DNA of 64,000 nucleotides from Glycocaulis abyssi (lineage in GTDB: Bacteria; Pseudomonadota; Alphaproteobacteria; Caulobacterales; Maricaulaceae), in contig NZ_CP163421.1 of NCBI RefSeq assembly GCF_041429775.1, forward strand, positions 1,364,001 through 1,428,000, in the 5' to 3' direction. The notes under the pieces were generated by a model. The model did not search any database. It was given only the letters and a program-made list of their open reading frames with translations, and was not told the DNA's origin. Positions 1 to 8,673 of this stretch are shown in pieces (position 1 is the stretch's first letter; each line of letters begins with the position of its first letter). Position numbers and translations under genes: made by a program.

Positions 1-2
1 GC

Positions 3-1010
3 GTGAAATGCGCCACGATCACGCCCGACGAGCAGCGCGTGGAAGAGTTCGGCCTGAAGAAGATGTGGCGCTCGCCCAACGGCACGATCCGCAACATCCT
101 CGGTGGTGTGGTGTTCCGCGAACCCATCGTCATCAAGAACGTGCCCCGCCTGGTGCCGGGCTGGACCAAACCCATCGTCATCGGCCGCCACGCGTTTGGC
201 GATCAGTACCGCGCCACCGACATGGTGGTGAAGGGCCCTGGCAAGCTGACCATGACGTTCACGCCGGAAGACGGCAGCGCGCCGGTCACCCACGAAATCT
301 TTGACTTCCCCGGCGGCGGTGTCGCCATGGGCATGTATAATCTGGACGCCTCGATCCGCGACTTTGCCCGCGCCTGCCTGCGCTATGGCCTGGATCGCGG
401 CTGGCCGGTCTACCTCTCCACCAAGAACACGATCATGAAAGCCTATGACGGGCGCTTCAAGGACATCTTTGAAGAGATCTACCAGAGCGAATTCAAGGCC
501 GATTTCGATGCCAAGAAGATTACCTATGAGCACCGCCTGATCGACGACATGGTGGCAGCCGCGATGAAATGGTCCGGCGGCTATGTCTGGGCCTGCAAGA
601 ACTATGATGGCGATGTGCAGTCCGACACCGTCGCGCAGGGCTTTGGCTCGCTGGGCCTGATGACCTCGGTGCTGATGACGCCGGATGGCAAGACCGTTGA
701 GGCGGAAGCCGCCCACGGCACCGTCACCCGCCACTATCGCCAGCACCAGCGCGGCGAGCAGACCTCGACCAACTCCATCGCGTCGATCTACGCCTGGACG
801 CGCGGCCTCTACCACCGCGGCAAGATGGACGGCAATCAGGCCGTTATCGACTTTGCCGAGAAGCTCGAGCTTACGGTCACCAAAACGGTCGAGAGCGGCT
901 ATATGACGAAAGACCTCGCGCTTCTGGTGGGCGACCAGCAGGGCTGGCTCTCCACCGAAGGCTTCCTCGACAAGCTGGGCGAGCGCTTCGCTGCGGCCAT
1001 GAACAACTAG
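3..1010 (+). CDS. icd: NADP-dependent isocitrate dehydrogenase, 3' part (5' end outside window)
   Basis: Oxidatively decarboxylates isocitrate to 2-oxoglutarate in the cytosolic TCA cycle, forming NADPH. The 335 visible residues match the eukaryote-like IDH family used by alphaproteobacteria: [16 protein letters not shown] near the start and a late [15 protein letters not shown] stretch that contributes to NADP binding. Family members are about 405 residues, so roughly 70 N-terminal residues lie before the window; the apparent GTG start at 3 is an internal valine codon and not a real start. A strong terminator follows 30 bases after the stop, so the gene ends its transcript here. The enzyme sits at the branch point with the isocitrate lyase encoded at 7227-8522. 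Confidence 0.96.
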   Translation: MKCATITPDEQRVEEFGLKKMWRSPNGTIRNILGGVVFREPIVIKNVPRLVPGWTKPIVIGRHAFGDQYRATDMVVKGPGKLTMTFTPEDGSAPVTHEIFDFPGGGVAMGMYNLDASIRDFARACLRYGLDRGWPVYLSTKNTIMKAYDGRFKDIFEEIYQSEFKADFDAKKITYEHRLIDDMVAAAMKWSGGYVWACKNYDGDVQSDTVAQGFGSLGLMTSVLMTPDGKTVEAEAAHGTVTRHYRQHQRGEQTSTNSIASIYAWTRGLYHRGKMDGNQAVIDFAEKLELTVTKTVESGYMTKDLALLVGDQQGWLSTEGFLDKLGERFAAAMNN

Positions 1011-1039
1011 GGCTTATTGCCTGATCTGAATAACGAAAG

Positions 1040-1067
1040 CCCCGCCAGCGATGGCGGGGTTTTTTTG
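1040..1067 (+). terminator. Rho-independent terminator of icd
   Basis: Perfect 7-bp stem CCCCGCC / GGCGGGG with a 6-base loop, directly followed by eight T. It lies 30 bases after the icd stop codon. Confidence 0.93.
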
Positions 1068-1157
1068 TTTTCCACGCACCCGCACCACTCAAACCGGGTT
1101 CCCCGCCCCCGGGCGGGGGCCCATGAGACCGCCGCACAAGGTTGGCGCTTAAAAACT

Positions 1158-1192
1158 GGATCCCGGGTCAAGCCCGGGAACCCGGTTGAGAT
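1158..1192. repeat. REP-like extragenic palindrome
   Basis: Contains TCCCGGG-tcaag-CCCGGGA in a GC-rich gap between icd and the next gene. It resembles, but is not identical to, the CCGGG palindromes found in other intergenic gaps of this window. Confidence 0.5.
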
Positions 1193-1243
1193 ATAACCCT
1201 ACTTGATCCCAGCATACCGCAACGGCTGCGTAGCCGGGGAACA

Positions 1244-1558
1244 CTACCCCCTGAACGCCTCTTCACACGGCACGAAGCGATCCTCCAGCGCCGCGACGTC
1301 GTCGGCGAGGATCAGTTCCTGATTGACCGGAAAAAGCGCATCCTGAACGGACATGATGTGCTCGCGGGTCGTGCGTCCTTCGGCGACAGCCCGGTCCAGC
1401 CACTGGGCCGTTTCCATCATCAGGTTTTCAGCCAACTGCGTATCGGCGAGATATTGTGTCATGATCCCTGCCTGCGCGTTGCAATAGATGTGCAGATCGA
1501 CCTCGCTCATCTCCGGCGCGGGCGTGAAAGCAAGACTGGCAGCCAAAAGGGCAAGCAT
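1244..1558 (-). CDS. small secreted protein of unknown function
   Basis: A 104-residue protein read from the ATG at 1558, which has an AGGAGA Shine-Dalgarno sequence six bases upstream; a longer frame to 1624 exists but lacks a ribosome site. The N-terminus (MLALLAASLAFTPA) looks like a short signal peptide. The mature part is mostly helical and acidic, with two cysteines (about residues 28 and 99) that could form a disulfide in the periplasm. No family was recognised. It precedes the MmcQ/YjbR gene's 3' end on the same strand, with no sign of a shared function. Confidence 0.6.
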   Translation of the reverse strand: MLALLAASLAFTPAPEMSEVDLHIYCNAQAGIMTQYLADTQLAENLMMETAQWLDRAVAEGRTTREHIMSVQDALFPVNQELILADDVAALEDRFVPCEEAFRG

Positions 1559-1630
1559 GGCGGGTCTCCTGTCATGAATATGAGACCGAGCGTGCGCTGA
1601 GCCTCTCCGCCTGCCAACTGACAATACGTG

Positions 1631-1981
1631 TCAGCGGGACTTCTTCGCCTTGGGCGCTATCGCCCGGTAGCTCTCATCAATCCAGCCCTTGAGCAGATCG
1701 ACGGGTGCGTCCTCTCCTTGGGGGAACTCTGCTGACACCCAGCCGGACTTGCCCAGATTATACCCGGCAGGCGAGGCAAACGCGTGGACCGACAATACCG
1801 CATCGCCGGATTCCGGCAATTTCGCCGTGATGGCGCAGGCCTTGCCAGACCGCCCCCCGGACAAAAAGACAAAGCTCTTGCCCTTCACCTTGATGGCATA
1901 CTCGCCCCAGGGGTGATGCTCGGTTGCGCCGGGCAGGGTCAGCGCATAGTCGACAAGGCGCTGGAGATCAGGGTGACGCAT
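1631..1981 (-). CDS. MmcQ/YjbR family protein
   Basis: A 116-residue single-domain protein with the fold family's typical pattern: an N-terminal helix with LPGATEHHPWGE, then a KGKSFVFLSGG strand pair, and a C-terminal GWVSAEF...DLLKGWIDESYRAIAPK. MmcQ/YjbR proteins adopt a CyaY-like fold and have been called DNA-binding on structural grounds, but their cellular role is unclear. The start at 1981 follows the family's MRHPDLQRLVDYAL beginning. It is divergent from meaB, with about 80 bases between the two starts. Confidence 0.85.
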   Translation of the reverse strand: MRHPDLQRLVDYALTLPGATEHHPWGEYAIKVKGKSFVFLSGGRSGKACAITAKLPESGDAVLSVHAFASPAGYNLGKSGWVSAEFPQGEDAPVDLLKGWIDESYRAIAPKAKKSR

Positions 1982-2059
1982 GATGGCCTCCTTCGGCCTT
2001 CACATCATATGTCGTGCCCCTGCCTTGCCAAGCCCGGTAAATGGCGTATGCGTGGGCCC

Positions 2060-3037
2060 ATGAGCGAGATTGCAGACCGCCTTGTTTCCGGAGACCGCGC
2101 CGCGCTGGCGCGCACGATCACGCTGGTGGAATCCACCCGCGCCGACCATCAGAGCGACGCGCGCGCGCTTCTGACCGATGTCATGGAGCATACCGGCGGG
2201 GCGGTGCGCATCGGGCTGACCGGCGTGCCGGGCGTCGGCAAGTCCACTTTGATCGAGGCGTTCGGCACCTTCCTCACCCGTCAGGGCCACAAGGTGGCGG
2301 TATTGGCGGTCGACCCCTCTTCCACGCGCACCAAAGGCTCCATTCTGGGCGACAAGACGCGCATGGGCGCGCTGGCAACCGATCCCGACGCCTTCATCCG
2401 CCCTTCGCCCTCTGCCGGCACGCTGGGAGGCGTCACACGCAAGACGCGCGAGAGCCTGCTCCTGTGCGAGGCGGCGGGCTTTGATGTCGTCATTATCGAG
2501 ACGGTGGGCGTCGGCCAGTCCGAGACCGAGATCGCGGGCATGGTGGATGTCTTCGTGGCCCTGATGCTGCCGGGCGCAGGCGATGAGCTGCAGGGCATCA
2601 AGAAGGGCCTTCTGGAGCACGCCGAGATATTGTTCGTGAACAAGGCCGATGGCGAGAACGAGAAACGGGCACGGCGCGCCGCGCGCGATCTGGAAGCCGC
2701 GCTGCACCTCTTCACGCCCACCAATCCGCACTGGCAACCCAAGGTGCTGACCGGCTCTGCCCTTGAAGGGCGCGGCATGGATACGCTGTGGGAGGCGATC
2801 ACCGCGCATCGCCGCGCCATGCGGGCCGCGGGCGCGTTTGACGCAAGGCGCCGCGAGCAGCAGGTCGGCTGGATGCGGGCGATGGTGGAGGCAATGGTGC
2901 TGGAGCGCTTCAAGGCGAGCCCCGCCATACGCAGTGCCCTGCCGGGTCTGGAAAGCGATGTCGCGGAAGGCACCCTGCCCGCCAGCGAAGCGGCCGAGCG
3001 CCTGATCGCCCTTTGGACGAAAACGCGCTTCGACTAG
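2060..3037 (+). CDS. meaB: methylmalonyl-CoA mutase-associated GTPase MeaB (ArgK family)
   Basis: G3E-family GTPase that protects and reloads adenosylcobalamin-dependent methylmalonyl-CoA mutase. Walker A is GVPGVGKS (residues 55-62), followed by VAVLAVDPSS, the signature ETVGVGQSE, and the base-recognition motif NKAD. Length is 325 residues from the ATG at 2060, normal for the family; an in-frame ATG at 2048 is an alternative and neither has a clear ribosome site. Its client mutase is encoded at 18274-22265, about 15 kb away, rather than in the same operon as in many bacteria. The stop codon overlaps that of the convergent HHH-protein gene. Confidence 0.93.
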   Translation: MSEIADRLVSGDRAALARTITLVESTRADHQSDARALLTDVMEHTGGAVRIGLTGVPGVGKSTLIEAFGTFLTRQGHKVAVLAVDPSSTRTKGSILGDKTRMGALATDPDAFIRPSPSAGTLGGVTRKTRESLLLCEAAGFDVVIIETVGVGQSETEIAGMVDVFVALMLPGAGDELQGIKKGLLEHAEILFVNKADGENEKRARRAARDLEAALHLFTPTNPHWQPKVLTGSALEGRGMDTLWEAITAHRRAMRAAGAFDARRREQQVGWMRAMVEAMVLERFKASPAIRSALPGLESDVAEGTLPASEAAERLIALWTKTRFD

Positions 3038-3486
3038 CCTTTCACCAGTTCCTTCGCCTGCCCCACCCAGTCATCGCGCACGATACGCCCGCGGGCATTG
3101 AGCAGCGCGTCAAACTTCTCGACATCGGCGGCGCTCCACGCGGCAATCTGGCGGAAATGAAATACGCCCGCCTCGGTCAGCGTGCTTTCGGCTTTTGGCC
3201 CCAGCCCCTTGATACGGGTCAGATCATCCGGCCCTGCACTGGCATCCGCGCCCGTCCTGGCCGCCTCCGGCGCGGGCTTCACCGCTTCGGCTGTCGCCGG
3301 CTCTGGCGATGACATGGGCTTTGCCGGTTCAGCTACAGGCGCAGGATCGGCGGCAACGGGTGTTGCACGCGGCGGCAGGCGCAGTGTCCCTTCAGGGCGC
3401 GCGCCGCGCAGTATCCACCCTGCCAACCCGCCCAGCAGCGCAGCCAGCGCCAGCAGGACCCACATATGCCACATCAGCCACATCAT
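3034..3486 (-). CDS. membrane-anchored helix-hairpin-helix protein
   Basis: A 150-residue protein with one N-terminal membrane helix (about residues 8-27, WVLLALAALLGGLAGWIL), a Pro/Ala-rich linker and a C-terminal helix-hairpin-helix domain (DDLTRIKGLGPKAESTL, then VFHFRQIAAW). This HHH type also occurs at the end of some NADH-quinone oxidoreductase subunit E proteins and in many stand-alone alphaproteobacterial proteins; its function is unknown. The ATG at 3486 starts right before the membrane helix; an upstream in-frame extension encodes nothing plausible. It lies 13 bases after the BON-like gene on the same strand and is probably co-transcribed with it. Confidence 0.75.
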   Translation of the reverse strand: MMWLMWHMWVLLALAALLGGLAGWILRGARPEGTLRLPPRATPVAADPAPVAEPAKPMSSPEPATAEAVKPAPEAARTGADASAGPDDLTRIKGLGPKAESTLTEAGVFHFRQIAAWSAADVEKFDALLNARGRIVRDDWVGQAKELVKG

Positions 3487-3499
3487 AGCGTTCTTGTTC

Positions 3500-4555
3500 C
3501 TAGCTTGCTTCGGACAGGTCTTCACCGGTACCGCGCGCGACCACTTCCAGCGTAATGCCGGATTCCCCGGCCGGGCCACTGGCGCGGACCATCAGGCGCA
3601 GCGGGTCGGCCCCGCCCGCGATTAGCGGCGACATCAGCGCTTCGGCCATGGCCGTTCCCGAACGCACGGGCGTGGTGATGACCAGTTCGCCGCGCTGGCA
3701 ACGCGAAAAGGCCGACCCGGCTTCCGCCAGAGCATCCGTGGCATCCTGGGGCACGGGCAGGCGCGCTTCGAGCGCGCTGCCATCGGGCCCAAGCGCGGCT
3801 TGGACCAGCAGGTCGCATAGCGCGACCGAGCGCAACGGCGCAGCAAATACGGCGTTGCCCGCACGTATATGCGCTGCCGCTCCGAAGGGCGGTGGAGGCG
3901 ACATCATTCCGCCGGCAACGCTTTCGCCGGTCTGGGCACTGCCGGCAAACCCGGCCAGCGCAATACCCTCATCCAGCAGAAACGCGGTGCCCGCCTCCAG
4001 CCGTACCAGTTCGCCCAGCATCAGACGGACGGCCGCCTCCCAGCCGTCAGGCATCTGACCGGCCGATTCCTCCAGAAATATATCCGCATCAGCGATAAGC
4101 GTGCGCGCTATCTCCTCGACGCGCGACGCCGCACCCGGGTCGGGTGCAAAACCGCGTACCACCAGCGCGCTTCGGTCCAGGTCCGCACGCAAGGCAAGCC
4201 CTGCTTCGGGCAGCGCAAGGCGTGTCTGGTCCACTACACGGGTTATACCGCCTGCTACCGCGCCCCCTGCCCAGTCGGCCTGCCGCACGGCACGCACGGC
4301 GCGGGCGCGGGCATCCTCAGACGGGGCATAGCCGCTGACAATGGCGCGCTGGCCGCGCATCTCGACCACCGCCCAGCCCTGTTCACCAACGCGCTCCAGC
4401 GAGCTGGCAGCCGCCACCATCAGGCGGGCCTCCATCGCACGCGCCGACCAGGGCGACAGGTAAACAGCCCAGATGCCGAACAGGATGAACGCGCCTGCGG
4501 CAATCAGCAGGCCACGATGACGAATCAGGGGGGCGAAACGGTTCATGACCGTCAC
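3500..4555 (-). CDS. single-pass membrane protein with BON-like repeats
   Basis: A 351-residue protein with one N-terminal membrane helix (about 14-33) and a large exported part. Two regions resemble BON (OsmY/nodulation) repeats: GWAVVEMRGQRAIVSGYAPS at about 59-78 followed by ARAVRAVRQ, and ALVVRGFAPDPGAASRVEEI further on. BON domains usually bind phospholipid or envelope surfaces. Similar N-terminal BON pairs occur on alphaproteobacterial OmpA-type proteins, but the OmpA domain is missing here. Its likely operon partner is the HHH protein downstream. The envelope location is supported; the function is not known. Confidence 0.6.
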   Translation of the reverse strand: MTVMNRFAPLIRHRGLLIAAGAFILFGIWAVYLSPWSARAMEARLMVAAASSLERVGEQGWAVVEMRGQRAIVSGYAPSEDARARAVRAVRQADWAGGAVAGGITRVVDQTRLALPEAGLALRADLDRSALVVRGFAPDPGAASRVEEIARTLIADADIFLEESAGQMPDGWEAAVRLMLGELVRLEAGTAFLLDEGIALAGFAGSAQTGESVAGGMMSPPPPFGAAAHIRAGNAVFAAPLRSVALCDLLVQAALGPDGSALEARLPVPQDATDALAEAGSAFSRCQRGELVITTPVRSGTAMAEALMSPLIAGGADPLRLMVRASGPAGESGITLEVVARGTGEDLSEAS

Positions 4556-4640
4556 CCTAGCGCGAATTCACCGCGGGTTTTAGAGGGAAGGCGCGCCTTT
4601 GGCGCTCATTTTCCCAAAGTCAGGGCTAGGTCCCCCGATC

Positions 4641-4763
4641 ATTTCCCGGTTCCCTCTCAACCGGGTTCCCGGGCTTGCCTGTCCCCGTGGAAACGGGGAA
4701 CACGGGATCCATTTTTCCAGCTCTCGTGATTTCCCATGGGTCCCCGCTCGGGGGCGGGGACCC
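4641..4763. repeat. cluster of extragenic palindromes downstream of aceB
   Basis: Three hairpins in a row: CCCGG/CCGGG near 4645-4665, TCCCCGT-ggaa-ACGGGGA at 4682-4699, and a 10-bp stem GGGTCCCCGC / GCGGGGACCC at 4738-4763. They fill the 249-base gap between the convergent-side ends of the BON-like gene and aceB. The last may help end the aceB transcript, though there is no T-tract. No gene was seen in the gap. Confidence 0.55.
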
Positions 4764-4804
4764 CGGTTTTGGAAGCGGATGCGTTGCAGAACTAAAGAAT
4801 CCCC

Positions 4805-6412
4805 CTACTCGCGGATCTTCTCGTAGGCTGGCAGGGTAAGAAATTCCTCGAAAGCATCATCGAGCGCCAGGGAAGTGAGAATGTCGGCCGCCTCGCCAAA
4901 CCGGCCCTCTCCCCACGCATTATCGCCGATCTCGGCGCGGATGGCTTTGGCCGCCGCGCCGATCACTTCTTTCACGTAAGGAGCATCGACGATGCGGCCT
5001 TCGGCCGTTTTCGCGCCATGGGTGCGCCACTGCCAAAGCTGGGCACGGCTGATCTCCGCCGTTGCCGCATCTTCCATCAGGTTATGGATCGGCGCAGCGC
5101 CCCGCCCCTGCAGCCAGGAGGCGATATAGCGGATCGCGACATCGGCATTACCCAGCACGCCGGCATGGGTGATCGTGCCTTCCGGCGCGGTCAGCAGAGC
5201 GGCCGCATCTTCGCGCACCTCCGGCCGCTTGGACAGCTGGTTCGCCCCGGTCATCACCGCGTTGAACGCCTCCATCGCCACCGGAACCAGAGCCGGGTGC
5301 GCCACCCAGGCCCCGTCATGGCCGATACTGGCTTCGCGCGTCTTGTCGGCCTTCACCTTGGCGATAGCAGCCTCATTGGCCGCATCATCGCCCTTTACTG
5401 GAATGAAGGCGCTCATCCCGCCCATGGCGTGCGCGCCGCGGCGGTGACAGACCGCGATCACGCGCTTGGCGTACTCGGCCATGAAGGGCACCGCCATGGT
5501 CACCTGGCCCCGGTCGGGCAGGACGGCAGCCGGATTGGTCTTCTGGCGCTTGATATAGCTGAAGATATAATCCCAGCGCCCGGCATTGAGCGCCGTGATA
5601 TTTTCCCGCAGGGCATAGAGAATTTCATCGAGCTCAAACGTTGCCGGGATGGTCTCGATCAGCACCGTCACACGCACCGTGCCCACAGGCAGGCCCAGTA
5701 CGGTCTCACAATGGCGGATGACGAGCGACCACAGCCGGGCCTCTTCCATCGTCTCCAGCTTGGGCAGGTAGAAATACGGCCCCGTGCCGTTTTTTTTCAG
5801 CTGGGCGTGATTGTGCAGGAGGTAGAGCGCGAAATCGGCAAAACCGCCGCTCATCGGCGCGCCGTCGACCTCGATATGGGCTTCGTCCAGATGCAGGCCG
5901 CGCGCACGCACGATCAGGACCGCATGATCCTTTTTGAGCGCATAGGACTTGCCACTGGCAGGGTCGGTATAGTCGATCTTTTTATGGACGGCGTCGCGCA
6001 GATTCATTTGCCCGTCCATCATGTTGGACCATGACGGGGTGGAGGCGTCCTCAAAATCGGCCATGAAGCATTTCGCGCCGCAATTGAGCGCATTGATGAT
6101 CATCTTGCGGTCCACCGGACCGGTGATTTCCACGCGCCGGTCAGCGAGGTCTGCCGGAGCAGCCGGCACCGTCCAGTCGCCAGCCCGGATGGTTTTGGTG
6201 TCATCGCGAAAACCGAGCGTCTCAGCGCCGGAATCCAGCCGCTTCTGACGCTCCAGCCGAGCGGTCATCAAGGCTTTGCGTTCACCGTCGAAACGCCGGT
6301 GGATATCAGCCAGCAGGCCGAGCGCCTCGCCCGTCAGTATCGTCTCATAGCCGGGACGCATTGCGCCCTTGATGACAACGCCTGCTGGCGCGGTGTTGGC
6401 TTGTCCGGTCAT
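4805..6412 (-). CDS. aceB: malate synthase A
   Basis: Condenses glyoxylate with acetyl-CoA to malate, the second step of the glyoxylate bypass. The 535 residues match the AceB (isoform A) family: AMRPGYETILTGEAL, ITGPVDRKMIINALNCGAK, FMADFEDASTPSWSNMMDGQ, RPRGWHL-equivalent RARGLHLDE, and the late NLMEDAATAEISRAQLWQW. The ATG at 6412 follows an AAAAAGGGAAC ribosome site; the longer frame to 6481 is translated REP sequence. It lies downstream of the RraA-like gene and aceA on the same strand, with REP-containing gaps between them, so all three may be read from the aceA promoter, but separate promoters are possible. Confidence 0.95.
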   Translation of the reverse strand: MTGQANTAPAGVVIKGAMRPGYETILTGEALGLLADIHRRFDGERKALMTARLERQKRLDSGAETLGFRDDTKTIRAGDWTVPAAPADLADRRVEITGPVDRKMIINALNCGAKCFMADFEDASTPSWSNMMDGQMNLRDAVHKKIDYTDPASGKSYALKKDHAVLIVRARGLHLDEAHIEVDGAPMSGGFADFALYLLHNHAQLKKNGTGPYFYLPKLETMEEARLWSLVIRHCETVLGLPVGTVRVTVLIETIPATFELDEILYALRENITALNAGRWDYIFSYIKRQKTNPAAVLPDRGQVTMAVPFMAEYAKRVIAVCHRRGAHAMGGMSAFIPVKGDDAANEAAIAKVKADKTREASIGHDGAWVAHPALVPVAMEAFNAVMTGANQLSKRPEVREDAAALLTAPEGTITHAGVLGNADVAIRYIASWLQGRGAAPIHNLMEDAATAEISRAQLWQWRTHGAKTAEGRIVDAPYVKEVIGAAAKAIRAEIGDNAWGEGRFGEAADILTSLALDDAFEEFLTLPAYEKIRE

Positions 6413-6428
6413 GTGTGTTCCCTTTTTT

Positions 6429-6466
6429 ACGCGTTTTCCCGGCGCAAGCCGGGATCTGGTCTTTTT
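6429..6466. repeat. REP-like palindrome (half unit)
   Basis: Contains GCGTTTTCCCGGCGCAAGCC, continuing GGGATCTGG: the left half of the bipartite unit seen complete at 7084-7147. The following stretch to 6584 is GC-rich with further short dyads and no gene. Confidence 0.65.
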
Positions 6467-6584
6467 AGTGATGCGCCGCACATCCGTGCGTCGCGCCTCG
6501 CATTAGCTCGGGCGCGCGGTCGCGCTTGCGAGCCGCTCTGCGGGCCGGGAAACCGGAGCCTGTTCGCCCCGTGAACAGGGTCAC

Positions 6585-7061
6585 TCACCCCAATTCCCCC
6601 GCCGATACAACCACCCCGTCCCGGTCAGCATAGAGCCAGTCGCCGGGCGCGAAAGTCACACCGGCAAAGCTGACCGATATGCCGCGCGTGCCAAGGCCCC
6701 GCTTGTCGGTCTTGCGCGGGATGAGGCCAAGGGCCAGCACGCCCAGCTGTTCTGCCTCCAGCTCGTGCGCATCGCGCACCGCGCCATGGACCAGAATGCC
6801 CGCCCATGCATTTGCCGCTGCAAGTTTTGCCAGATCGCCGCCGACCATGGAGCGGCGAAGGCTCGCGCCGCCATCGATCACCAGCACCCGGCCACCACCG
6901 TCTTCCGACAGCGCTTCGCGAACCCGCGAATTGTCCTCATAGGCGAGGATCGTCTCTACGGCGCCTTGAAACACCTGCCGTCCGCCATAATGGGTAAAGA
7001 GCGGGGCGAGCACGCGCACCTTGTCCGGGTAGGCGTCGCAGAGATCTGCGGTGTGGGGCAT
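6585..7061 (-). CDS. RraA-like protein (HMG/CHA aldolase or oxaloacetate decarboxylase type)
   Basis: A 158-residue RraA-fold protein. Visible motifs are FQGAVETILAYEDN, GRVLVIDGGASLRRSMVGGD, and GILVHGAVRDAHELE with the conserved Arg-Asp pair. Family members include the RNase E inhibitor RraA and metal-dependent 4-hydroxy-4-methyl-2-oxoglutarate aldolases that also decarboxylate oxaloacetate; sequence alone does not separate them. The ATG at 7061 fits the family N-terminus (TADLCDAYPDKV); the frame running further upstream translates a REP repeat (VSPAKAGAQ) and is not coding. It sits between malate synthase and isocitrate lyase, so a role near oxaloacetate or malate metabolism is possible (inference). 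Confidence 0.85.
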   Translation of the reverse strand: MPHTADLCDAYPDKVRVLAPLFTHYGGRQVFQGAVETILAYEDNSRVREALSEDGGGRVLVIDGGASLRRSMVGGDLAKLAAANAWAGILVHGAVRDAHELEAEQLGVLALGLIPRKTDKRGLGTRGISVSFAGVTFAPGDWLYADRDGVVVSAGELG

Positions 7062-7083
7062 GGGTTTAATCCGGCCTTTCATT

Positions 7084-7147
7084 CGTTTTCCCGGCGCAAG
7101 CCGGGACCCAGAAATTGACTGGGCACCGGCTTTCGCCGGTGAAACGC
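7084..7147. repeat. bipartite REP-like element, complete copy
   Basis: Two hairpins joined by a short spacer: TCCCGGCGcaaGCCGGGA, then GCACCGGCtttCGCCGGTG, with outer CGTTTT / GAAACGC. The same two-hairpin unit recurs at 17635-17696 and, inverted, at 61658-61724. A separate CCCCCC/GGGGGG dyad follows near 7160-7185. Confidence 0.8.
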
Positions 7148-7226
7148 AAGAGGGGAGCGACGTCCTCCCCCCGTGACCGGGGGGAGAAACCAGCGTGCGC
7201 CCGGAATGACGCATAAGAGGTGCGAA

Positions 7227-8522
7227 TTACTCCGCCGCCGTCGCCTTGAACTGGGCGGTTTCGGTGCTCTCGCCCATGGCGGTGGTGGAGGCATTGCCAC
7301 CCGACAGGGTGAGATTCACCTTGTCGAAATAGCCGGTGCCGACCTCGCGCTGGTGGCGCGTGGCGGTGTAGCCATCCTTCTCGGCACCGAACTCGGCCTG
7401 TTGCAGCTCGGAATACGCACCCATGCCACGGTCGCGATAGCCGCGGGCCAGCTCGAACATGCCGTAATTGAGCTGGTGGAAGCCGGCCAGGGTCACGAAC
7501 TGGAACTTGTAGCCCATCGCACCCAGCTCGCGCTGGTAGGTCTCGATGGTCGCCTTGTCGAGATTGGCCTCCCAGTTGAACGAGGGCGAGCAGTTATATG
7601 CCATCATCTTGCCGGGATAGGCTTTCTGGATGGCTTCGGCAAAGCGCTTGGCCTCTTCGAGGTTCGGCTTGGACGTTTCCCACCAGAGGAGGTCTGCCAC
7701 CTTGGCGTAGGCGAGGCCCCGCTTGATACAATGCTCGACGCCCATGCCGCTTTTCAGGCGGAAGAAGCCTTCGGCGGTGCGGCCCGCGTCAAAATCGATG
7801 AATTCGTGGTCGCGCTCATCGATATCGGAGTTGATGAGGGTTGCGCTCTCGGCATCGGTCCGCGCCACGGTGATGGTGGGCACCCCCATGATGTCGGCGG
7901 CCAGGCGCGCGGCATTGAGGTTGCGCTCGTGCTGGCTCGTGGGGATCAGCACCTTGCCGCCCAGATGTCCGCACTTCTTCTCGGCCGCCACCTGATCCTC
8001 GAAGTGCACGCCAGCCGCGCCCGCCTCGATGAAGGCTTTCATGATCTCGAAGCAGTTCAGCGTGCCGCCAAAACCAGCTTCCGCGTCGGCCACGATCGGG
8101 GCAAACCAGTCGCGGCTCGCCTTGCCATTCTCTGCCACTTCGATCTGGTCGGCGCGCTGGAGCGTGCGGTTAATCTTCCGGGCCAGTTCCGGCGCGGAAT
8201 TGGCCGGGTAGAGCGACTGGTCGGGATACATCGCGCCAGCGGTGTTGGCATCAGCCGCCACCTGCCAGCCCGACAGATAGATGGCCTTAAGCCCCGCGCG
8301 CACCATCTGCATGGCCTGATTGCCCGACAGGGCGCCCAGCGCATTGATGTAGGGCTCGGAATTGAGCAGCTGCCACAGGCGCGCTGCACCGCGCTCGGCA
8401 AGCGTATGACTGATCTGCACAGAGCCGCGCAGCTTCACCACCTCTTCAGGCGTATAATTGCGCTCGATGCCGTCAAAACGGCCGGGCGCGGCGGCGGGGA
8501 CGAGATCGTAGAATGTGGTCAT
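7227..8522 (-). CDS. aceA: isocitrate lyase
   Basis: Splits isocitrate into glyoxylate and succinate, committing carbon to the glyoxylate bypass. The 431-residue protein has the catalytic KKCGH motif with its cysteine at residue 184, followed by [13 protein letters not shown], and [12 protein letters not shown]. The start at 8522 is fixed by a perfect AGGAGG six to seven bases upstream; the frame extends to 8582 without a ribosome site. It is the first gene of the aceA / rraA-like / aceB group and is divergent from a ScfR-type regulator gene. A 14-bp palindrome lies just ahead of its ribosome site, a likely operator. Confidence 0.97.
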   Translation of the reverse strand: MTTFYDLVPAAAPGRFDGIERNYTPEEVVKLRGSVQISHTLAERGAARLWQLLNSEPYINALGALSGNQAMQMVRAGLKAIYLSGWQVAADANTAGAMYPDQSLYPANSAPELARKINRTLQRADQIEVAENGKASRDWFAPIVADAEAGFGGTLNCFEIMKAFIEAGAAGVHFEDQVAAEKKCGHLGGKVLIPTSQHERNLNAARLAADIMGVPTITVARTDAESATLINSDIDERDHEFIDFDAGRTAEGFFRLKSGMGVEHCIKRGLAYAKVADLLWWETSKPNLEEAKRFAEAIQKAYPGKMMAYNCSPSFNWEANLDKATIETYQRELGAMGYKFQFVTLAGFHQLNYGMFELARGYRDRGMGAYSELQQAEFGAEKDGYTATRHQREVGTGYFDKVNLTLSGGNASTTAMGESTETAQFKATAAE

Positions 8523-8673
8523 GGATGACCTCCTCAAGTTTGAACTTGTAGGCTTCATACACTCTACCGCCTCCAACGACACATTTTACGTCATATAAAA
8601 GGGGAATGCGTGTAGCATATTGATGCAAGGCATTTTGTATGATTGTAATATTTCATACATTGAGGGTTTGGTT
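8523..8673. promoter_or_regulatory. divergent aceA / scfR-type regulator control region
   Basis: This AT-richer 151-base gap holds two kinds of dyad. CAAGTT-tg-AACTTG (8535-8548) abuts the aceA ribosome site. TGTATGA (8636-8642) and TCATACA (8653-8659) form an inverted pair with 17-base centre-to-centre spacing next to the regulator start, and another TCATACA lies at 8555-8561 on the aceA side. Exact TTTGCAAA repeats, reported for other ScfR regulators, were not seen. Confidence 0.6.

Noticed and set aside
877-1137. Minus-strand 86-codon frame across the icd terminator
   Set aside because: It runs through a terminator hairpin and REP-like palindromes, and has no ribosome site or domain.
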